From the NCBI GenBank assembly GCA_963840835.1, contig CAWJAM010000014.1, forward strand, positions 359,177-423,176: a stretch of 64,000 nucleotides of DNA, written 5' to 3'. The notes under the pieces were generated by a model. That model saw only the letters and a list, made by a program, of their open reading frames with translations, did not search any database and had not been told where the DNA came from. Origin of the DNA: Rubrobacter_D sp963840835. Its GTDB lineage: Bacteria > Actinomycetota > Rubrobacteria > Rubrobacterales > Rubrobacteraceae. Shown one piece after another: positions 8,771 to 17,829 of this stretch (position 1 is the first letter of the stretch; each line of letters begins with the position of its first letter). The position numbers were made by a program, and so were the translations under genes.

Positions 8771-9813
8771 GAGGATTCCCCGTCGGGGGGCCGTATCTCG
8801 TACTTTATGCCCTCCTGGCGGCCGTGCTGTTCCAAGGCTTCCACGACGTCCTCCAGCGGCCTGACGCCGGAGATAAAGGGTTCGGGGTCCACCCGTCCGC
8901 TCTTCAGGAGCTCGAAAGCCGTCTGTACGGTGTACGGGGTGTGGTGGAAGATGCCCCGGATGGTGATCTGCGAGTAGTGCAGCAACACCGTATCCACCTC
9001 GAAAGAGGTGCCCGAAGGCGCCCCACCGAAGAGGGTGACGTCTCCACCCTTGCGGACCATCTGCAGCGACTGCTCCCACAGCTCCGGCAGGCCGACGGCC
9101 TCGATCACCCTGTCCGCCCCCCGTCCTTCGGGCGTCCACCCGCGAACGGCCTCGGTGGTGTATACCCCCTCGGCGGCCTCCACCGTCTCCTCGGCCCCCA
9201 ACTCCCTGGCGACCGCGAGCCTTTCGTCGCTCTTGTCGACGCAGATCACCCTCGCCCCGCGCTCCGTAGCCAGGCGGACGAACATGAGCCCGATCTGGCC
9301 GGCCCCGATGATCGCCACGGTGTCGCCCATGGAGATGGGGGTGCGCACGACCCCGTGCACGGCGCAGGCTAGGGGTTCCAAGAGCGCGGCCCGACTGTAC
9401 GCCACGCCCTCGGGGATCTCGTAGAGGTTCTGCCCCACTATGCGGTCAGGCACCACGATGAACTCGGCGAAGGCGCCGTTGAGAAACGAGAGGTTCTCGC
9501 ACATCGACTGATCCCCGACCTTGCAGTAGTAGCAGCGGTTGCACGGCGCCGAGTTTGCCGCCACCACCCGCGTGCCGGGCCGCCACCCTTCGACCCCTTC
9601 GCCGACCGCCTCGATGGTCCCCCCGAACTCGTGGCCGAACGGGGAGGGGAGCTCCTTGATCAGGGTCGGGTGGCCGCGCCGGTACGTCTTCACGTCCGTA
9701 CCGCAGGTGAGGGCTGCCCCTATCCGCACCAGGACCTCGCCCGGTCCCGCCTCCGGCTCCGGCACGTCTTCCATCCTGACGTCGCCGGGCTCGTAGAACA
9801 TCGCTGCCCTCAT
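8767..9813 (-). CDS. zinc-dependent medium-chain alcohol/polyol dehydrogenase
   Basis: A 348-residue MDR enzyme. Catalytic zinc ligands lie in TCGTD (Cys) and GHEFGG (His-Glu). The structural zinc lobe is CNRCYYCKVGDQSMC with four Cys, and GAGQIG is the NAD(P) loop. Such enzymes oxidise sorbitol, ribitol, threonine or related alcohols. First gene of the reverse operon, divergent from the third FGGY kinase across a 194-bp region that must hold both promoters. Confidence 0.9.
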   Translation of the reverse strand: MRAAMFYEPGDVRMEDVPEPEAGPGEVLVRIGAALTCGTDVKTYRRGHPTLIKELPSPFGHEFGGTIEAVGEGVEGWRPGTRVVAANSAPCNRCYYCKVGDQSMCENLSFLNGAFAEFIVVPDRIVGQNLYEIPEGVAYSRAALLEPLACAVHGVVRTPISMGDTVAIIGAGQIGLMFVRLATERGARVICVDKSDERLAVARELGAEETVEAAEGVYTTEAVRGWTPEGRGADRVIEAVGLPELWEQSLQMVRKGGDVTLFGGAPSGTSFEVDTVLLHYSQITIRGIFHHTPYTVQTAFELLKSGRVDPEPFISGVRPLEDVVEALEQHGRQEGIKYEIRPPDGESS

Positions 9814-9919
9814 GGAAACCTACCCCCAGCCTCATCGAGCGTTCCGAGAACCGCCACCGCGGCACGGCAAGTCTAGCAAACGGCCAGGGGCCTGCGCCGG
9901 GTGATTCGGGACGCCGGGA

Positions 9920-9928
9920 TGCTATAGT
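9920..9928 (+). promoter_or_regulatory. extended -10 promoter candidate for the third kinase
   Basis: TGCTATAGT (TGn plus TATAGT) lies 80-90 bp upstream of the kinase start. The same nine bases recur upstream of the cyclase-ATPase gene at 60698-60706. No clear -35 element is seen. Confidence 0.4.
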
Positions 9929-10007
9929 GCGGCAAGGAGCGACAGGAGGTACCGGGTGAAGGTCGGATGCGCAACTTTTGGGGTGGCCGGTGTTGGGATG
10001 ATACGGG

Positions 10008-11552
10008 GTGCCGACTAGTATGGCCGGGGGAGCCTGCGTCGTCGGGATCGATTGCTCGACCACGGCTACCAAGGCCGTCGTCTGGGACCGTGAAGGCAAC
10101 CCCGTGGCGGAGGGTCGGGCGACCTTCCCGCTTGCGTCTCCACAACCTGGCTGGTACGAGCAGGACGCCGAGGATTGGTGGCAGTCCACCAGGAGCGCCC
10201 TGAAGGAGGCCGCCTCCAAGGTGGACCCGGACCGCATCAAGGCCCTCGGCATAACGCACCAGCGGGAGAGCTTCGTCTGTACGGACGAGAGAGGCAGCCC
10301 AGTGCGCAAGGCCATCCTCTGGTTGGACGCCAGGTCTCACGACGAGGTCGAGCGGTACGGGACGGACAGGGTGCACGAGATAACGGGTAAGCCGCCGAGC
10401 ATGACGCCCGCCCTCTACAAGCTTTTCTGGCTGCGCGCCAACGAACCTGAGGTGCTCGATCGGACAGCCAGGGTGCTGGACGTGCACGCCTTCCTCGTCC
10501 ACCGGTTGACGGGGGAGTGGCGCACGAGCTGGGCCTCGGCGGACCCGCTCGGCTTGTTGGATATGCGCACCCTGGACTACTCGGACGAGGTGCTTGGCGA
10601 GGTAGGCCTAGGGCGGGAGCAACTCGCGGCGCTGTCCGCGCCAGGCACGGTCGTCGGTGAGCTCGCGGAGGAGGTGGCCGGGGAGATAGGGCTACCCCCG
10701 GGGTTGCCCGTCGTGTGTGGTGCCGGTGACGGGCAGGCCGCGGGCCTGGGGGCGAACGTGACCAAAGCCGGGCGGGCCTACCTGAACCTCGGCACGGCGC
10801 TCGTCTCGGGCACCTACAGCGACGACTACGCCTGGGGCCGCGAGTTCCGTACCCTCACCGGTCCCATCCCCGAGACGTACGTCCCCGAGACCCTGCTGCG
10901 CGGCGGGACCTACACCATCGACTGGTTCGTCGACAACTTCAGCGGCGTCCGGCCGGCCGAGCTCGGCCTCGGGCTGAGCACCGAGGAGATCCTGGAGGCG
11001 GCCGCGAGCCGGGTTCCGCCGGGCGCCGACGGGTTGCTCCTGTTGCCCTATCTGAACGCGTCCTCCACGCCCTACTGGGACTCGCGGGCCAGGGGCGTCC
11101 TCTTCGGCCTGCGGGGGGCGCACAAGAAAGCCCACGTCTACCGGGCGGTGCTCGAAGGGCTCGCCTTCGAACAGCGCCTGGAGACCGAGGCCATGGAGGA
11201 GGGACTCGGGCAGCCGGTTGAGAGGTTCTTCGCCATGGGCGGCGGGTCGCGCAGCCCGCTCTTCTGCCAGATGGTCGCTGACGTCACCGGAAGGCGGGTG
11301 ACGTCGTGCAGGGAGGTGGAGACCACTTGCCTCGGGGCGGGCATCTTGGCGGTCGCCGCCACGGACGACTCCGTGGCGATCCGCGACGCGGCGGCGAGCA
11401 TGTCAGGGGAGGGGAACACCTACGAGCCAAACGAAGGGAGGGCGGCGTTCTACGACAGGGTCTACAACGATGTCTACAAGGAGATCTACCCCCGGCTCTC
11501 GACGCTCTTTCCAGCTTTCGCCGAAGCCCTCGAGACCGGGTCCTCGTCGTAG
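10008..11552 (+). CDS. FGGY-family carbohydrate kinase (third in cluster)
   Basis: A 514-residue kinase with phosphate-1 motif GIDCSTTATKA, substrate-region THQRESFV and WLDARSHDE, CGAGDGQAAGLGA with the catalytic Asp, YLNLGTALV, and MGGGSRSPLF near the ATP site. GTG 10008 is the long start; ATG 10020 (MAGGACVVGID) is equally plausible. It differs clearly from the other two kinases in the window, and all three differ at the substrate-facing segments. It is followed 72 bp later by gpsA, suggesting its product feeds a C3-phosphate branch. Confidence 0.9.
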   Translation: MPTSMAGGACVVGIDCSTTATKAVVWDREGNPVAEGRATFPLASPQPGWYEQDAEDWWQSTRSALKEAASKVDPDRIKALGITHQRESFVCTDERGSPVRKAILWLDARSHDEVERYGTDRVHEITGKPPSMTPALYKLFWLRANEPEVLDRTARVLDVHAFLVHRLTGEWRTSWASADPLGLLDMRTLDYSDEVLGEVGLGREQLAALSAPGTVVGELAEEVAGEIGLPPGLPVVCGAGDGQAAGLGANVTKAGRAYLNLGTALVSGTYSDDYAWGREFRTLTGPIPETYVPETLLRGGTYTIDWFVDNFSGVRPAELGLGLSTEEILEAAASRVPPGADGLLLLPYLNASSTPYWDSRARGVLFGLRGAHKKAHVYRAVLEGLAFEQRLETEAMEEGLGQPVERFFAMGGGSRSPLFCQMVADVTGRRVTSCREVETTCLGAGILAVAATDDSVAIRDAAASMSGEGNTYEPNEGRAAFYDRVYNDVYKEIYPRLSTLFPAFAEALETGSSS

Positions 11553-11624
11553 GACCATCGCCCGAGGGCTTCCCGAGAACGCGGCGCCCAAGATGCTCAC
11601 AAACCGAACACGTCAGGAGAAAAC

Positions 11625-12698
11625 GTGACTATCGTAAGCGTTCTTGGCTCGGGTGTTATGGCCACGGCCCTCGCCTTCCCGCTCACGTATAACGGCCACG
11701 AGGTGCGCCTGATCGGGACGCACCTGGACCGTGAGATCATCGACAGCATCAAGGAGACGGGCGTCCACCCGAACCTCGACCTCGAGGTCCCCCGTGAGGC
11801 CAGCGCCTTCCAACTGGAAGAGGCCGAGGAGGCCTTCGACGGCGCCGAAGTCGTGATGAGCGGGGTCAACTCGTTTGGTGTCCGCTGGGCCGGGGAGCAG
11901 CTCTCTTCACTGCTGAAACCAGGCATGCACGTTCTATCCGTAACCAAGGGGATGGAGGCAACGGAGGAGGGCGACCTGCTCATCCTGCCCGAGGTGCTCG
12001 CCTCCGAGGTGCCGGAGGAAGTGCGCGGACGGGTCTCCTGGTCGGCCATCGCGGGCCCTTCTATCGCCGGCGAGGTCGCCGTGCGGCGGGATACCTGCGT
12101 GGTCTTCACCGGCCGAGATACCAGCGTGTTGGGGGAGTTGTCTGACCTCTTCCGAACCCCCCACTACCACGTCTGGACCTCGACCGACTTCGTGGGCGTA
12201 GAGGTGTGCGCCGCGGTCAAGAACTGCTACGCGCTCGGGGCCGGTTTTATGGAGGGCATACTCGATGGCGAGGGCGAGTCGGAGGCGAAGTACCGCAACT
12301 ACGACTACGGGGCCGCCCTCTTCGGCCAGGCGACGCGGGAATTGGGGCAGTTCATGAAGTTGCTCGGCGGCGATCCGGAGACCCCCCACGGGTTGGCCGG
12401 GGTTGGGGACATGTTCGTCACCAGCATGGGAGGGCGAAACGTCAAGGTCGGCAGGCTCGTCGGCTCGGGGCTGCGGTTCTCGGAGGCCCGTGAGCAGATG
12501 CCGGGGGTGACGCTGGAGGGGGCTGCGGCGATCGAGGTTATCGGTAGCGCGCTTCCGAAGCTTGTGGAGCGTGGAATCGTCGGAGAGAGTGACTTTCCAC
12601 TCATGCGCCACCTGCACTCTGTTGTAGCATTGGATGAGCCGTTAGACATGCCCTGGAGCACTTTCTTCGGGGGCGAAGGCAGAGCGGGGAAAGGATAG
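11625..12698 (+). CDS. gpsA: NAD(P)-dependent glycerol-3-phosphate dehydrogenase
   Basis: A 357-residue GpsA homologue that reduces dihydroxyacetone phosphate to sn-glycerol-3-phosphate. GSGVMATALA is the dinucleotide loop, AAVKNCYALGAG contains the catalytic Lys, and GVGDMFVTSMGGRN matches the substrate-binding GLGDL...S.RN segment. GTG start with aggag at 11612-11616. Its stop is 2 bp before glpD, so the two are cotranscribed. Placement in a catabolic operon rather than with lipid genes is unusual and may mean a related polyol-phosphate substrate. Confidence 0.9.
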   Translation: MTIVSVLGSGVMATALAFPLTYNGHEVRLIGTHLDREIIDSIKETGVHPNLDLEVPREASAFQLEEAEEAFDGAEVVMSGVNSFGVRWAGEQLSSLLKPGMHVLSVTKGMEATEEGDLLILPEVLASEVPEEVRGRVSWSAIAGPSIAGEVAVRRDTCVVFTGRDTSVLGELSDLFRTPHYHVWTSTDFVGVEVCAAVKNCYALGAGFMEGILDGEGESEAKYRNYDYGAALFGQATRELGQFMKLLGGDPETPHGLAGVGDMFVTSMGGRNVKVGRLVGSGLRFSEAREQMPGVTLEGAAAIEVIGSALPKLVERGIVGESDFPLMRHLHSVVALDEPLDMPWSTFFGGEGRAGKG

Positions 12699-12700
12699 AG

Positions 12701-14428
12701 ATGGAGTCACGCATACCGCAGGATATCGAGAGGCAGGTCTTCGACGTTATCGTGATCGGGGCCGGCATCAACGGCGCGGGCATAGCCCGCGACGCGGCGA
12801 TGCGCGGCCTGCGGGTCTTGCTTTTGGACAAGGGCGACATCTCCAGCGGGACTACGCAGTGGGCGACCCGCCTGATCCACGGCGGACTGCGCTACCTGGA
12901 ACACTACGAGTTCGCCCTGGTCAGGGAATCTCTCAGGGATAGAGAGGCGCTCCTTCACATCGCGCCGCACCTGGTGAAGCCGCTCGGCTTCCTGGTTCCC
13001 ATCTACGACAGGAACGCCCACGGGCCGCTCCTCATCCGTATGGGCATGAACCTCTACGACACGCTCTCCTACGACAAGAGCATGGACCGCCACAAGATGC
13101 TCAGCCGCAAGAAGGTCGAAGACCGCGAGCCTGGCTTGAACCCCGAGGGCCTCAAGGCGGCCGCCTTCTACTACGACGCGCAGGTCGAGTACGCCGAAAG
13201 AGTAGCCGTCGAAAACGCCATCTCCGCCCGCGACCACGGCGCGACGGTCATTACCTACGCTAACGTAAAACGTCTGCTCATCGAGAACAACGACGTGGGG
13301 GGCGTGGAGTTTACCGACGTCTTCAGCGGCGAGAGCCACACCGCCCGCGCTCCCGTTACGGTCAACGTCGCGGGTCCCTGGGTAGACGAGGTGCTCGCAG
13401 AGCTTCAACAACCAGGCACAGACAAGAACGTCGGGCGCTTTATGGGCGGCACCAAGGGCAGCCACCTCATCGTTGACCCCTTCCCCGGCGCCCCGGAGGG
13501 CGAGGCGCTCTACGTCGAGGCGCGCAAGGACGGAAGGCCCTACTTTATCGTGCCGTGGAACGGCAGGTACCTGATCGGCACGACCGACCTCCGCTACGAA
13601 GAGGACCTCGACTACGTCAAGGCGACCGAGGAGGAGATCCAATACCTCCTCGACGAGACCAACTACGTGATCCCCGAGGCGAACCTCTCCCGCGAGGACG
13701 TGCTGTTCACCTACGCCGGGGTAAGGCCGCTGCCTTTCAACCCAGAAGGCGAGACGGGCGGCGTCACCCGCAGCCACGTCGTCTTCGACCACGCGACGGG
13801 AGGCTCGGCCGCCGGCGGCAAGGTCAAGAGCCAGAGCGCCGAGCTGCCGCACGTCGGCGGACTCCTCTCGATCATCGGCGGCAAGCTGACCACCTACCTG
13901 AACCTGAGCCGCCAGACCACGGATGCCGTGTTCAAGAAGCTGGAGAGGAAGGGGCCGAAGAGCACGTCCCGCAAGAGTCCGCTGCCCGGGAGCGAGACCG
14001 CGGACTTCGGGTCCTTCGTGGCCGGGTTCAAGGCCGCGAGCACGGTACCCGACGTGCTCCGCGACAGGCTCCTCAAGCTCTACGGCGTCAGGGCGGCCGA
14101 GATCCTGAAGATCGGTGAAGAAGATCCCGACCTCCTTACGCCCCTATCCCCGATAGAGAGCGTCGAGACGGCGCTAATCGGGGCCGAGGTGATCTGGGCC
14201 TTCCGCGAAGAGATGGCCGAGACGCTCTCCGACGTGCTGCTGAGACGTACGATGGCGGGCTACGGTCCCAGGGTCGGCCTCGACGTCGTCGAACCCGCCG
14301 CGCGGGTCGCGGTCGAACATCTCGGCTGGGACGAGGAACGTGCCGAACGCGAGGTGCGCGAGTACCGCGAGTGGATCGAACGCTACACCCCGAAAGAGTT
14401 CGGGAACCTCGCATCATCTCCGGCTTGA
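12701..14428 (+). CDS. glpD: FAD-dependent glycerol-3-phosphate dehydrogenase
   Basis: A 575-residue flavoprotein of the GlpD family, which oxidises glycerol-3-phosphate to dihydroxyacetone phosphate at the membrane and passes electrons to quinone. VIGAGINGAGIARD is the N-terminal FAD fold, RLIHGGLRYLEHYE the conserved flavin-proximal block, GTTDLRY and YAGVRPLP the substrate region, and the C-terminal ~120 residues the helical cap. ATG 12701 is almost contiguous with gpsA. GlpD paralogues also serve erythritol-phosphate oxidation, so this copy may act on a tetritol or pentitol phosphate. Confidence 0.9.
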   Translation: MESRIPQDIERQVFDVIVIGAGINGAGIARDAAMRGLRVLLLDKGDISSGTTQWATRLIHGGLRYLEHYEFALVRESLRDREALLHIAPHLVKPLGFLVPIYDRNAHGPLLIRMGMNLYDTLSYDKSMDRHKMLSRKKVEDREPGLNPEGLKAAAFYYDAQVEYAERVAVENAISARDHGATVITYANVKRLLIENNDVGGVEFTDVFSGESHTARAPVTVNVAGPWVDEVLAELQQPGTDKNVGRFMGGTKGSHLIVDPFPGAPEGEALYVEARKDGRPYFIVPWNGRYLIGTTDLRYEEDLDYVKATEEEIQYLLDETNYVIPEANLSREDVLFTYAGVRPLPFNPEGETGGVTRSHVVFDHATGGSAAGGKVKSQSAELPHVGGLLSIIGGKLTTYLNLSRQTTDAVFKKLERKGPKSTSRKSPLPGSETADFGSFVAGFKAASTVPDVLRDRLLKLYGVRAAEILKIGEEDPDLLTPLSPIESVETALIGAEVIWAFREEMAETLSDVLLRRTMAGYGPRVGLDVVEPAARVAVEHLGWDEERAEREVREYREWIERYTPKEFGNLASSPA

Positions 14429-14429
14429 T

Positions 14430-14463
14430 GCGGCTCGCAGTGGGCAAGCTCACTGCGAACCGC
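14430..14463 (+). terminator. intrinsic terminator after glpD
   Basis: Arms 14430-14442 and 14451-14463 pair over 13 positions with one mismatch around an 8-nt loop; a short T run (ttttt) follows at about 14477. Confidence 0.65.
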
Positions 14464-14832
14464 GCTGTCAGCGGTCAGTTTTTCGTTTTGGCTGTTCGCT
14501 GATCGTTTGTAGGATTCCCGAGCACCGCGGCGCCTTCGGCCGCGTCGCGAGAGAAAGCTGAGGTCCAAAGCTGGGATGATCAAAGATGGCCCGAATTGTG
14601 TAATGACCGACGGGGGCGGAGGTGGCATCATAAGCGTCGTGAAGGGCGGTAGACAGGGAGATGTCGGGCGCCGTCTCTTGCTGTGGGGTAGGTATCACAC
14701 AAGCCTCGCGGGCCGCTGTTGCGAGCCTTACTAGAGGTCTTATCTCTGAAGGAGCGACGAATTCGTGCAGACGCATTGGCCGGTGGGGCTCAGTGGAGGT
14801 TGGGTGACCCTTTGGACAGAACGGAGAGGGAA

Positions 14833-15225
14833 GTGTTGACCGAAGTGACTCTCGACTCCTCAGACGTCGTGTTGCGGTCGTCCTGGTGGTTGGTCGCGAA
14901 GAACTGCGGTGACCCGCTAGAAGTATTCGCCCTGGACACCGGGGATACGCTGCCGGTCTTCAGCGGAGAGGGCGAGGCCGAACTGTTCTTGTGGCTGAGG
15001 GAGGCGCACGAGCACGGCTGGGAGGTGCGCGAGAGTTCCTGCGGAGAGCTGGTGTCCGTGCTCTCCGGGCCTTGCTCGCAGGCGAGGCTCGTGGCCCTCG
15101 ACCCCTCCACGGAGGTCCTCGACGCGAAGGCCGTGGGGCGCTGGGGTTTGAGCCGCGAAGACTTTCTGGAGTGGATGGTCTCCGGGAGCAGGCGCACTCC
15201 TGACACAGGCATCGCTTCGGGATGA
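14833..15225 (+). CDS. hypothetical protein
   Basis: About 130 residues, acidic, with a compact alpha/beta pattern: FALDTGDTLPVFSGEGEAE, LFLWLREA, LVALDPSTEVLD. No family recognised with certainty. GTG 14833 or TTG 14836 follow acggaggg; an upstream TTG at 14719 would add 38 poorly protein-like residues. Monocistronic, between the glpD terminator and a long intergenic gap. Confidence 0.45.
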   Translation: MLTEVTLDSSDVVLRSSWWLVAKNCGDPLEVFALDTGDTLPVFSGEGEAELFLWLREAHEHGWEVRESSCGELVSVLSGPCSQARLVALDPSTEVLDAKAVGRWGLSREDFLEWMVSGSRRTPDTGIASG

Positions 15226-15600
15226 ACGCCCACCCTAAAGCCAACGTCCTACCCTGAGCCAGCACCCGGACCGCCAGCGCTGTCCCTCAATCCCGAAAGC
15301 ATCCGCTCGGACTGGACCCGACTACATCGTTTGGACCCTTTTCTCGCGCTGTAGGCAGGATCAGGACAATTAGCTGAGAGCACTTGCAATGAGGTTCAAC
15401 CGCCTTGCAAGCTGCTCTAATCGGTGGTTTGTTGGAGTGGGGTATGGGGACGAAAACGACCTCAAATGCGACTACTCGATCCCGTAAACGCACTCAAATC
15501 AAACCATAGATCGGGTTCTCTCGGGACTTCACACGGCGCTTCTCATTTGGATCAACAGACTACCGATCACTTGCTGAAATAATGCAATGTAGCTTCGCTA
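15226..15600. other. intergenic region without a gene
   Basis: No supported coding frame. It contains the repeat hairpin at 15379-15428 and becomes AT-richer toward the promoter at 15601. Confidence 0.5.
15379..15428. repeat. TTGCAA hairpin followed by TAATCGGTGGT, copy 1
   Basis: Arms 15379-15389 and 15405-15416 form an imperfect hairpin on TTGCAA, followed by CTAATCGGTGGT. A second copy with the same layout lies at 19511-19552 (hairpin, then TTAATCGGCGGT). Likely a small dispersed intergenic repeat. Confidence 0.45.
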
Positions 15601-15650
15601 TTGACATCATCGACCCTACAATATTATAGTGTATACGTTGTAGGAGCACA
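15601..15650 (+). promoter_or_regulatory. consensus promoter with overlapping palindrome upstream of the membrane/GntR/ABC operon
   Basis: TTGACA at 15601-15606 and TATAGT at 15625-15630 (18-bp spacer). CTACAA (15615-15620) and TTGTAG (15638-15643) form an inverted repeat around the -10, with GTATAC inside. Such a palindrome over the -10 is expected of autoregulation by the GntR-family protein encoded in the operon; that link is inferred. Confidence 0.6.
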
Positions 15651-15675
15651 GTATATTGAAGAAAGGGTTTGTGTG

Positions 15676-16464
15676 ATGATGAGCGCGCCGAGCCGGTCGG
15701 GCATGAGGGTTGAAGATTGGGGTGGTGCTGGCGTGTTCGTGGGAGCCCTCTGGGTGGCGGGGTGGGAGATCGGGAGGGCGTGGTCCTCGTACGCGCTGGG
15801 CGGCCTGTCCTTCATGTTCCTCGGTATCCTCGTCGTACCTGGTCTCTCCGGCGTGTTCGAGCTCGAGGGCTTCGGCCTGGGGGGCTCCAGGATGGAGGAT
15901 CTCTACAACGACTTCTTCGCTGACGCGTCGTTCCTGGTGGTGTGCGCTTTCCTCGCTGTGAACGTGCTCGTCCACAGGGACGGCTTCTCCTCGAGGCTGC
16001 TCTTCACTAGGGAGTTGCCTATATCAGCTGCGGGCGTTGTCGCGGGGCGCGCGATCTCCATGCTGTTCGCCCTCCTCGTCAACGCCCTGGCTTTCTTCTT
16101 GCCGGTGTTCCTTCTTTCGGGCCTCGGGGACCTCGGCGCGTCGTACCTGTGGTTCGCCGGGGTTTGGGTCGGCTACGGCCTGCTGGCCTCGGGGTTGTGG
16201 CTGCTCATGGAGCTCAGCGCAGACGGCGGAACCCGCGTCCCGATCTTCGTCGCTTCGGCCATCTCGCTCGTTGTCGTCCTGGCCCTCCTGGAATGGACGG
16301 TGAACCTCGGCCTGGTAGGGAGGACGGTGGGGCTCGTACGGGGCTACGGGGCGCTCCCCGCCGTCTTCTCGGTCCTGGTCGGGGCGGCGGCCTTCGCCCT
16401 GCTGGCCCGCCTGACGGCTCGCCGCATCCTGGAGAGGGACGTGTTCTGGGAGTCCACTACGTGA
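15676..16464 (+). CDS. multi-pass membrane protein, ABC permease-like partner of the GntR/ABC operon
   Basis: 262 residues with about six hydrophobic segments (SYALGGLSFMFLGILVV, FLVVCAFLAVNVLV, AISMLFALLVNALAFFLPVFLL and later). ATG 15676 fits both gaaaggg 8 nt upstream and the promoter at 15601, which would overlap a longer ORF. By position it is the membrane part of a YtrA-type GntR/ABC exporter module. No strong family motif. A truncated paralogue lies at 46551. Confidence 0.7.
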   Translation: MMSAPSRSGMRVEDWGGAGVFVGALWVAGWEIGRAWSSYALGGLSFMFLGILVVPGLSGVFELEGFGLGGSRMEDLYNDFFADASFLVVCAFLAVNVLVHRDGFSSRLLFTRELPISAAGVVAGRAISMLFALLVNALAFFLPVFLLSGLGDLGASYLWFAGVWVGYGLLASGLWLLMELSADGGTRVPIFVASAISLVVVLALLEWTVNLGLVGRTVGLVRGYGALPAVFSVLVGAAAFALLARLTARRILERDVFWESTT

Positions 16465-16904
16465 GCGACAAACCGGCGGGGCCTCACGTCCCCGTGTACC
16501 TTTCCATGGACGATCCCGAGCCGATGTACGCGCAGATAGAGTCACAGTTCAGGGACTTCATCCTGTCCGGTCAACTCCCGCCCGGAACGATGCTCCCCTC
16601 CATGCGGGCCCTGGCCAGGAACCTCACGTGCAGCGTCATCACGACGAGGCGGGCCTACGAGAACCTGGAGGGCGAAGGCCTCATCCGCACCAGGCAGGGC
16701 CTGGGGACTGTTGTCGCCGACATCCCCGAGGAGAAGATCACCGCCCGACGCCGCGAGCCCGTCGAGAAGGCGTTCAGAGAAGCCGTCAGGGCCGGAGGTC
16801 GCGCCGGGCTCACCGCGGAGGAGCTACGCCACATCATGGAAGAGGCGCTGCTGGCCGAAGGCGCCGGTACAGACCAGTCCACTACCCGGAGGAGCAAGCC
16901 ATGA
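16461..16904 (+). CDS. GntR-family transcriptional regulator, YtrA type
   Basis: 147 residues: an N-terminal GntR winged helix (PMYAQIESQFRDFILSG, LPSMRALARNL, TTRRAYENLEGEGLI, RQGLGTVVA) and a short helical tail. YtrA-type regulators control adjacent ABC transporter operons. GTG 16461 overlaps the upstream stop (GTGA), and its own stop overlaps the ATPase start (ATGA). A close paralogue is encoded at 46814. Probable operator is the palindrome at 15615-15643. Confidence 0.88.
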   Translation: MSDKPAGPHVPVYLSMDDPEPMYAQIESQFRDFILSGQLPPGTMLPSMRALARNLTCSVITTRRAYENLEGEGLIRTRQGLGTVVADIPEEKITARRREPVEKAFREAVRAGGRAGLTAEELRHIMEEALLAEGAGTDQSTTRRSKP

Positions 16905-17797
16905 ACCAGGCGCCAGTGATCTCGCTCGAAGGCGTGATTAAGTCTCGCGGCGACTTCGTGCTAGGACCCGTGGATCTGGCCGTAGAGCCAGGCCACGTCG
17001 TCGCGGTCGTGGGTCCCAACGGCAGCGGCAAGAGCACCCTGTTCGGGATGCTCATGAACCTCCTCAGGCCCGACTCCGGCGAAGTCGCGCTCTTCGGCGG
17101 TCGCTACCCGGACGACGAGGTCGCGATCAAACGGAGGATAGGTTACGTTCCGGAACGCCCCACGGGCCGCGACGATATGAACGCCGTGGCCCTTGGCAAG
17201 TTCGTCTCCCGCTGGTACCCGAGGTGGGACCGGAGGCTCTACCGGGACCTCCTCGGGCGCTCGGGTATAGATCCGGGCAAGAGGTTCGGCGCGCTATCCA
17301 AGGGGATGCGGCGCCGTCTCTCCTTCGCGCTGGCCCTGGCCACCTCTCCCGAACTGCTGCTCCTCGACGAGCCCACCGCGGGCGTCGATCCCATCGCCCG
17401 GTGCGAGATGCTCGACGAGATCTTGAACTTCGTGCGCGACGACGCGCACGGCGGCGACAGGACGGTCGTCTTCGCCACCCACGTCGTGGAGGAGGCGAGG
17501 CTCATCGCTGACTACGTCGTGCTTCTCGCCGACGGGAAGTTCCTCGGCCTCCACGAGAAGGACGATCTCCTGGAAAACTGGAAGACGCTCTGGGTGGACG
17601 TGGAGCCGGAAGGGGCCGTACCTGGCATCGTCGAGGTCGAAAGCGGAAGCCCGGCACGCATCGTCACCAACTCCCGGCGAGAGACCTCCGAAGCGCTCCT
17701 CGCCAGGAACATAAGCATCGTCCGTAGTCGGTCGTTTGACCTGGAGGGGATACTCTCCCACCTCTTGCGCCGGGGCGGGGAGCGGCAGAGGGCGTGA
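16901..17797 (+). CDS. ABC transporter ATP-binding protein (YtrB-like)
   Basis: 298 residues. Walker A GPNGSGKST at about residues 38-46, the signature LSKGMRRRLSFA (a variant of LSGGQ typical of YtrB/EcsA-type exporters), Walker B LLLLDEP, and switch His in FATHVVEE. The last ~80 residues are a small domain after the nucleotide-binding fold. Powers export or membrane-stress functions with the membrane protein at 15676. Confidence 0.9.
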   Translation: MNQAPVISLEGVIKSRGDFVLGPVDLAVEPGHVVAVVGPNGSGKSTLFGMLMNLLRPDSGEVALFGGRYPDDEVAIKRRIGYVPERPTGRDDMNAVALGKFVSRWYPRWDRRLYRDLLGRSGIDPGKRFGALSKGMRRRLSFALALATSPELLLLDEPTAGVDPIARCEMLDEILNFVRDDAHGGDRTVVFATHVVEEARLIADYVVLLADGKFLGLHEKDDLLENWKTLWVDVEPEGAVPGIVEVESGSPARIVTNSRRETSEALLARNISIVRSRSFDLEGILSHLLRRGGERQRA

Positions 17798-17829
17798 AGT
17801 CCAGCACGCGCATGGGGTGAGGGAAGCAC

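Noticed and set aside
12707..13852. 381-residue reverse ORF opposite glpD
   Set aside because: Shadow of a highly conserved flavoprotein gene.
14468..14776. 102-residue reverse ORF between glpD and the hypothetical gene
   Set aside because: Overlaps the terminator and repeat element; no ribosome site or family.
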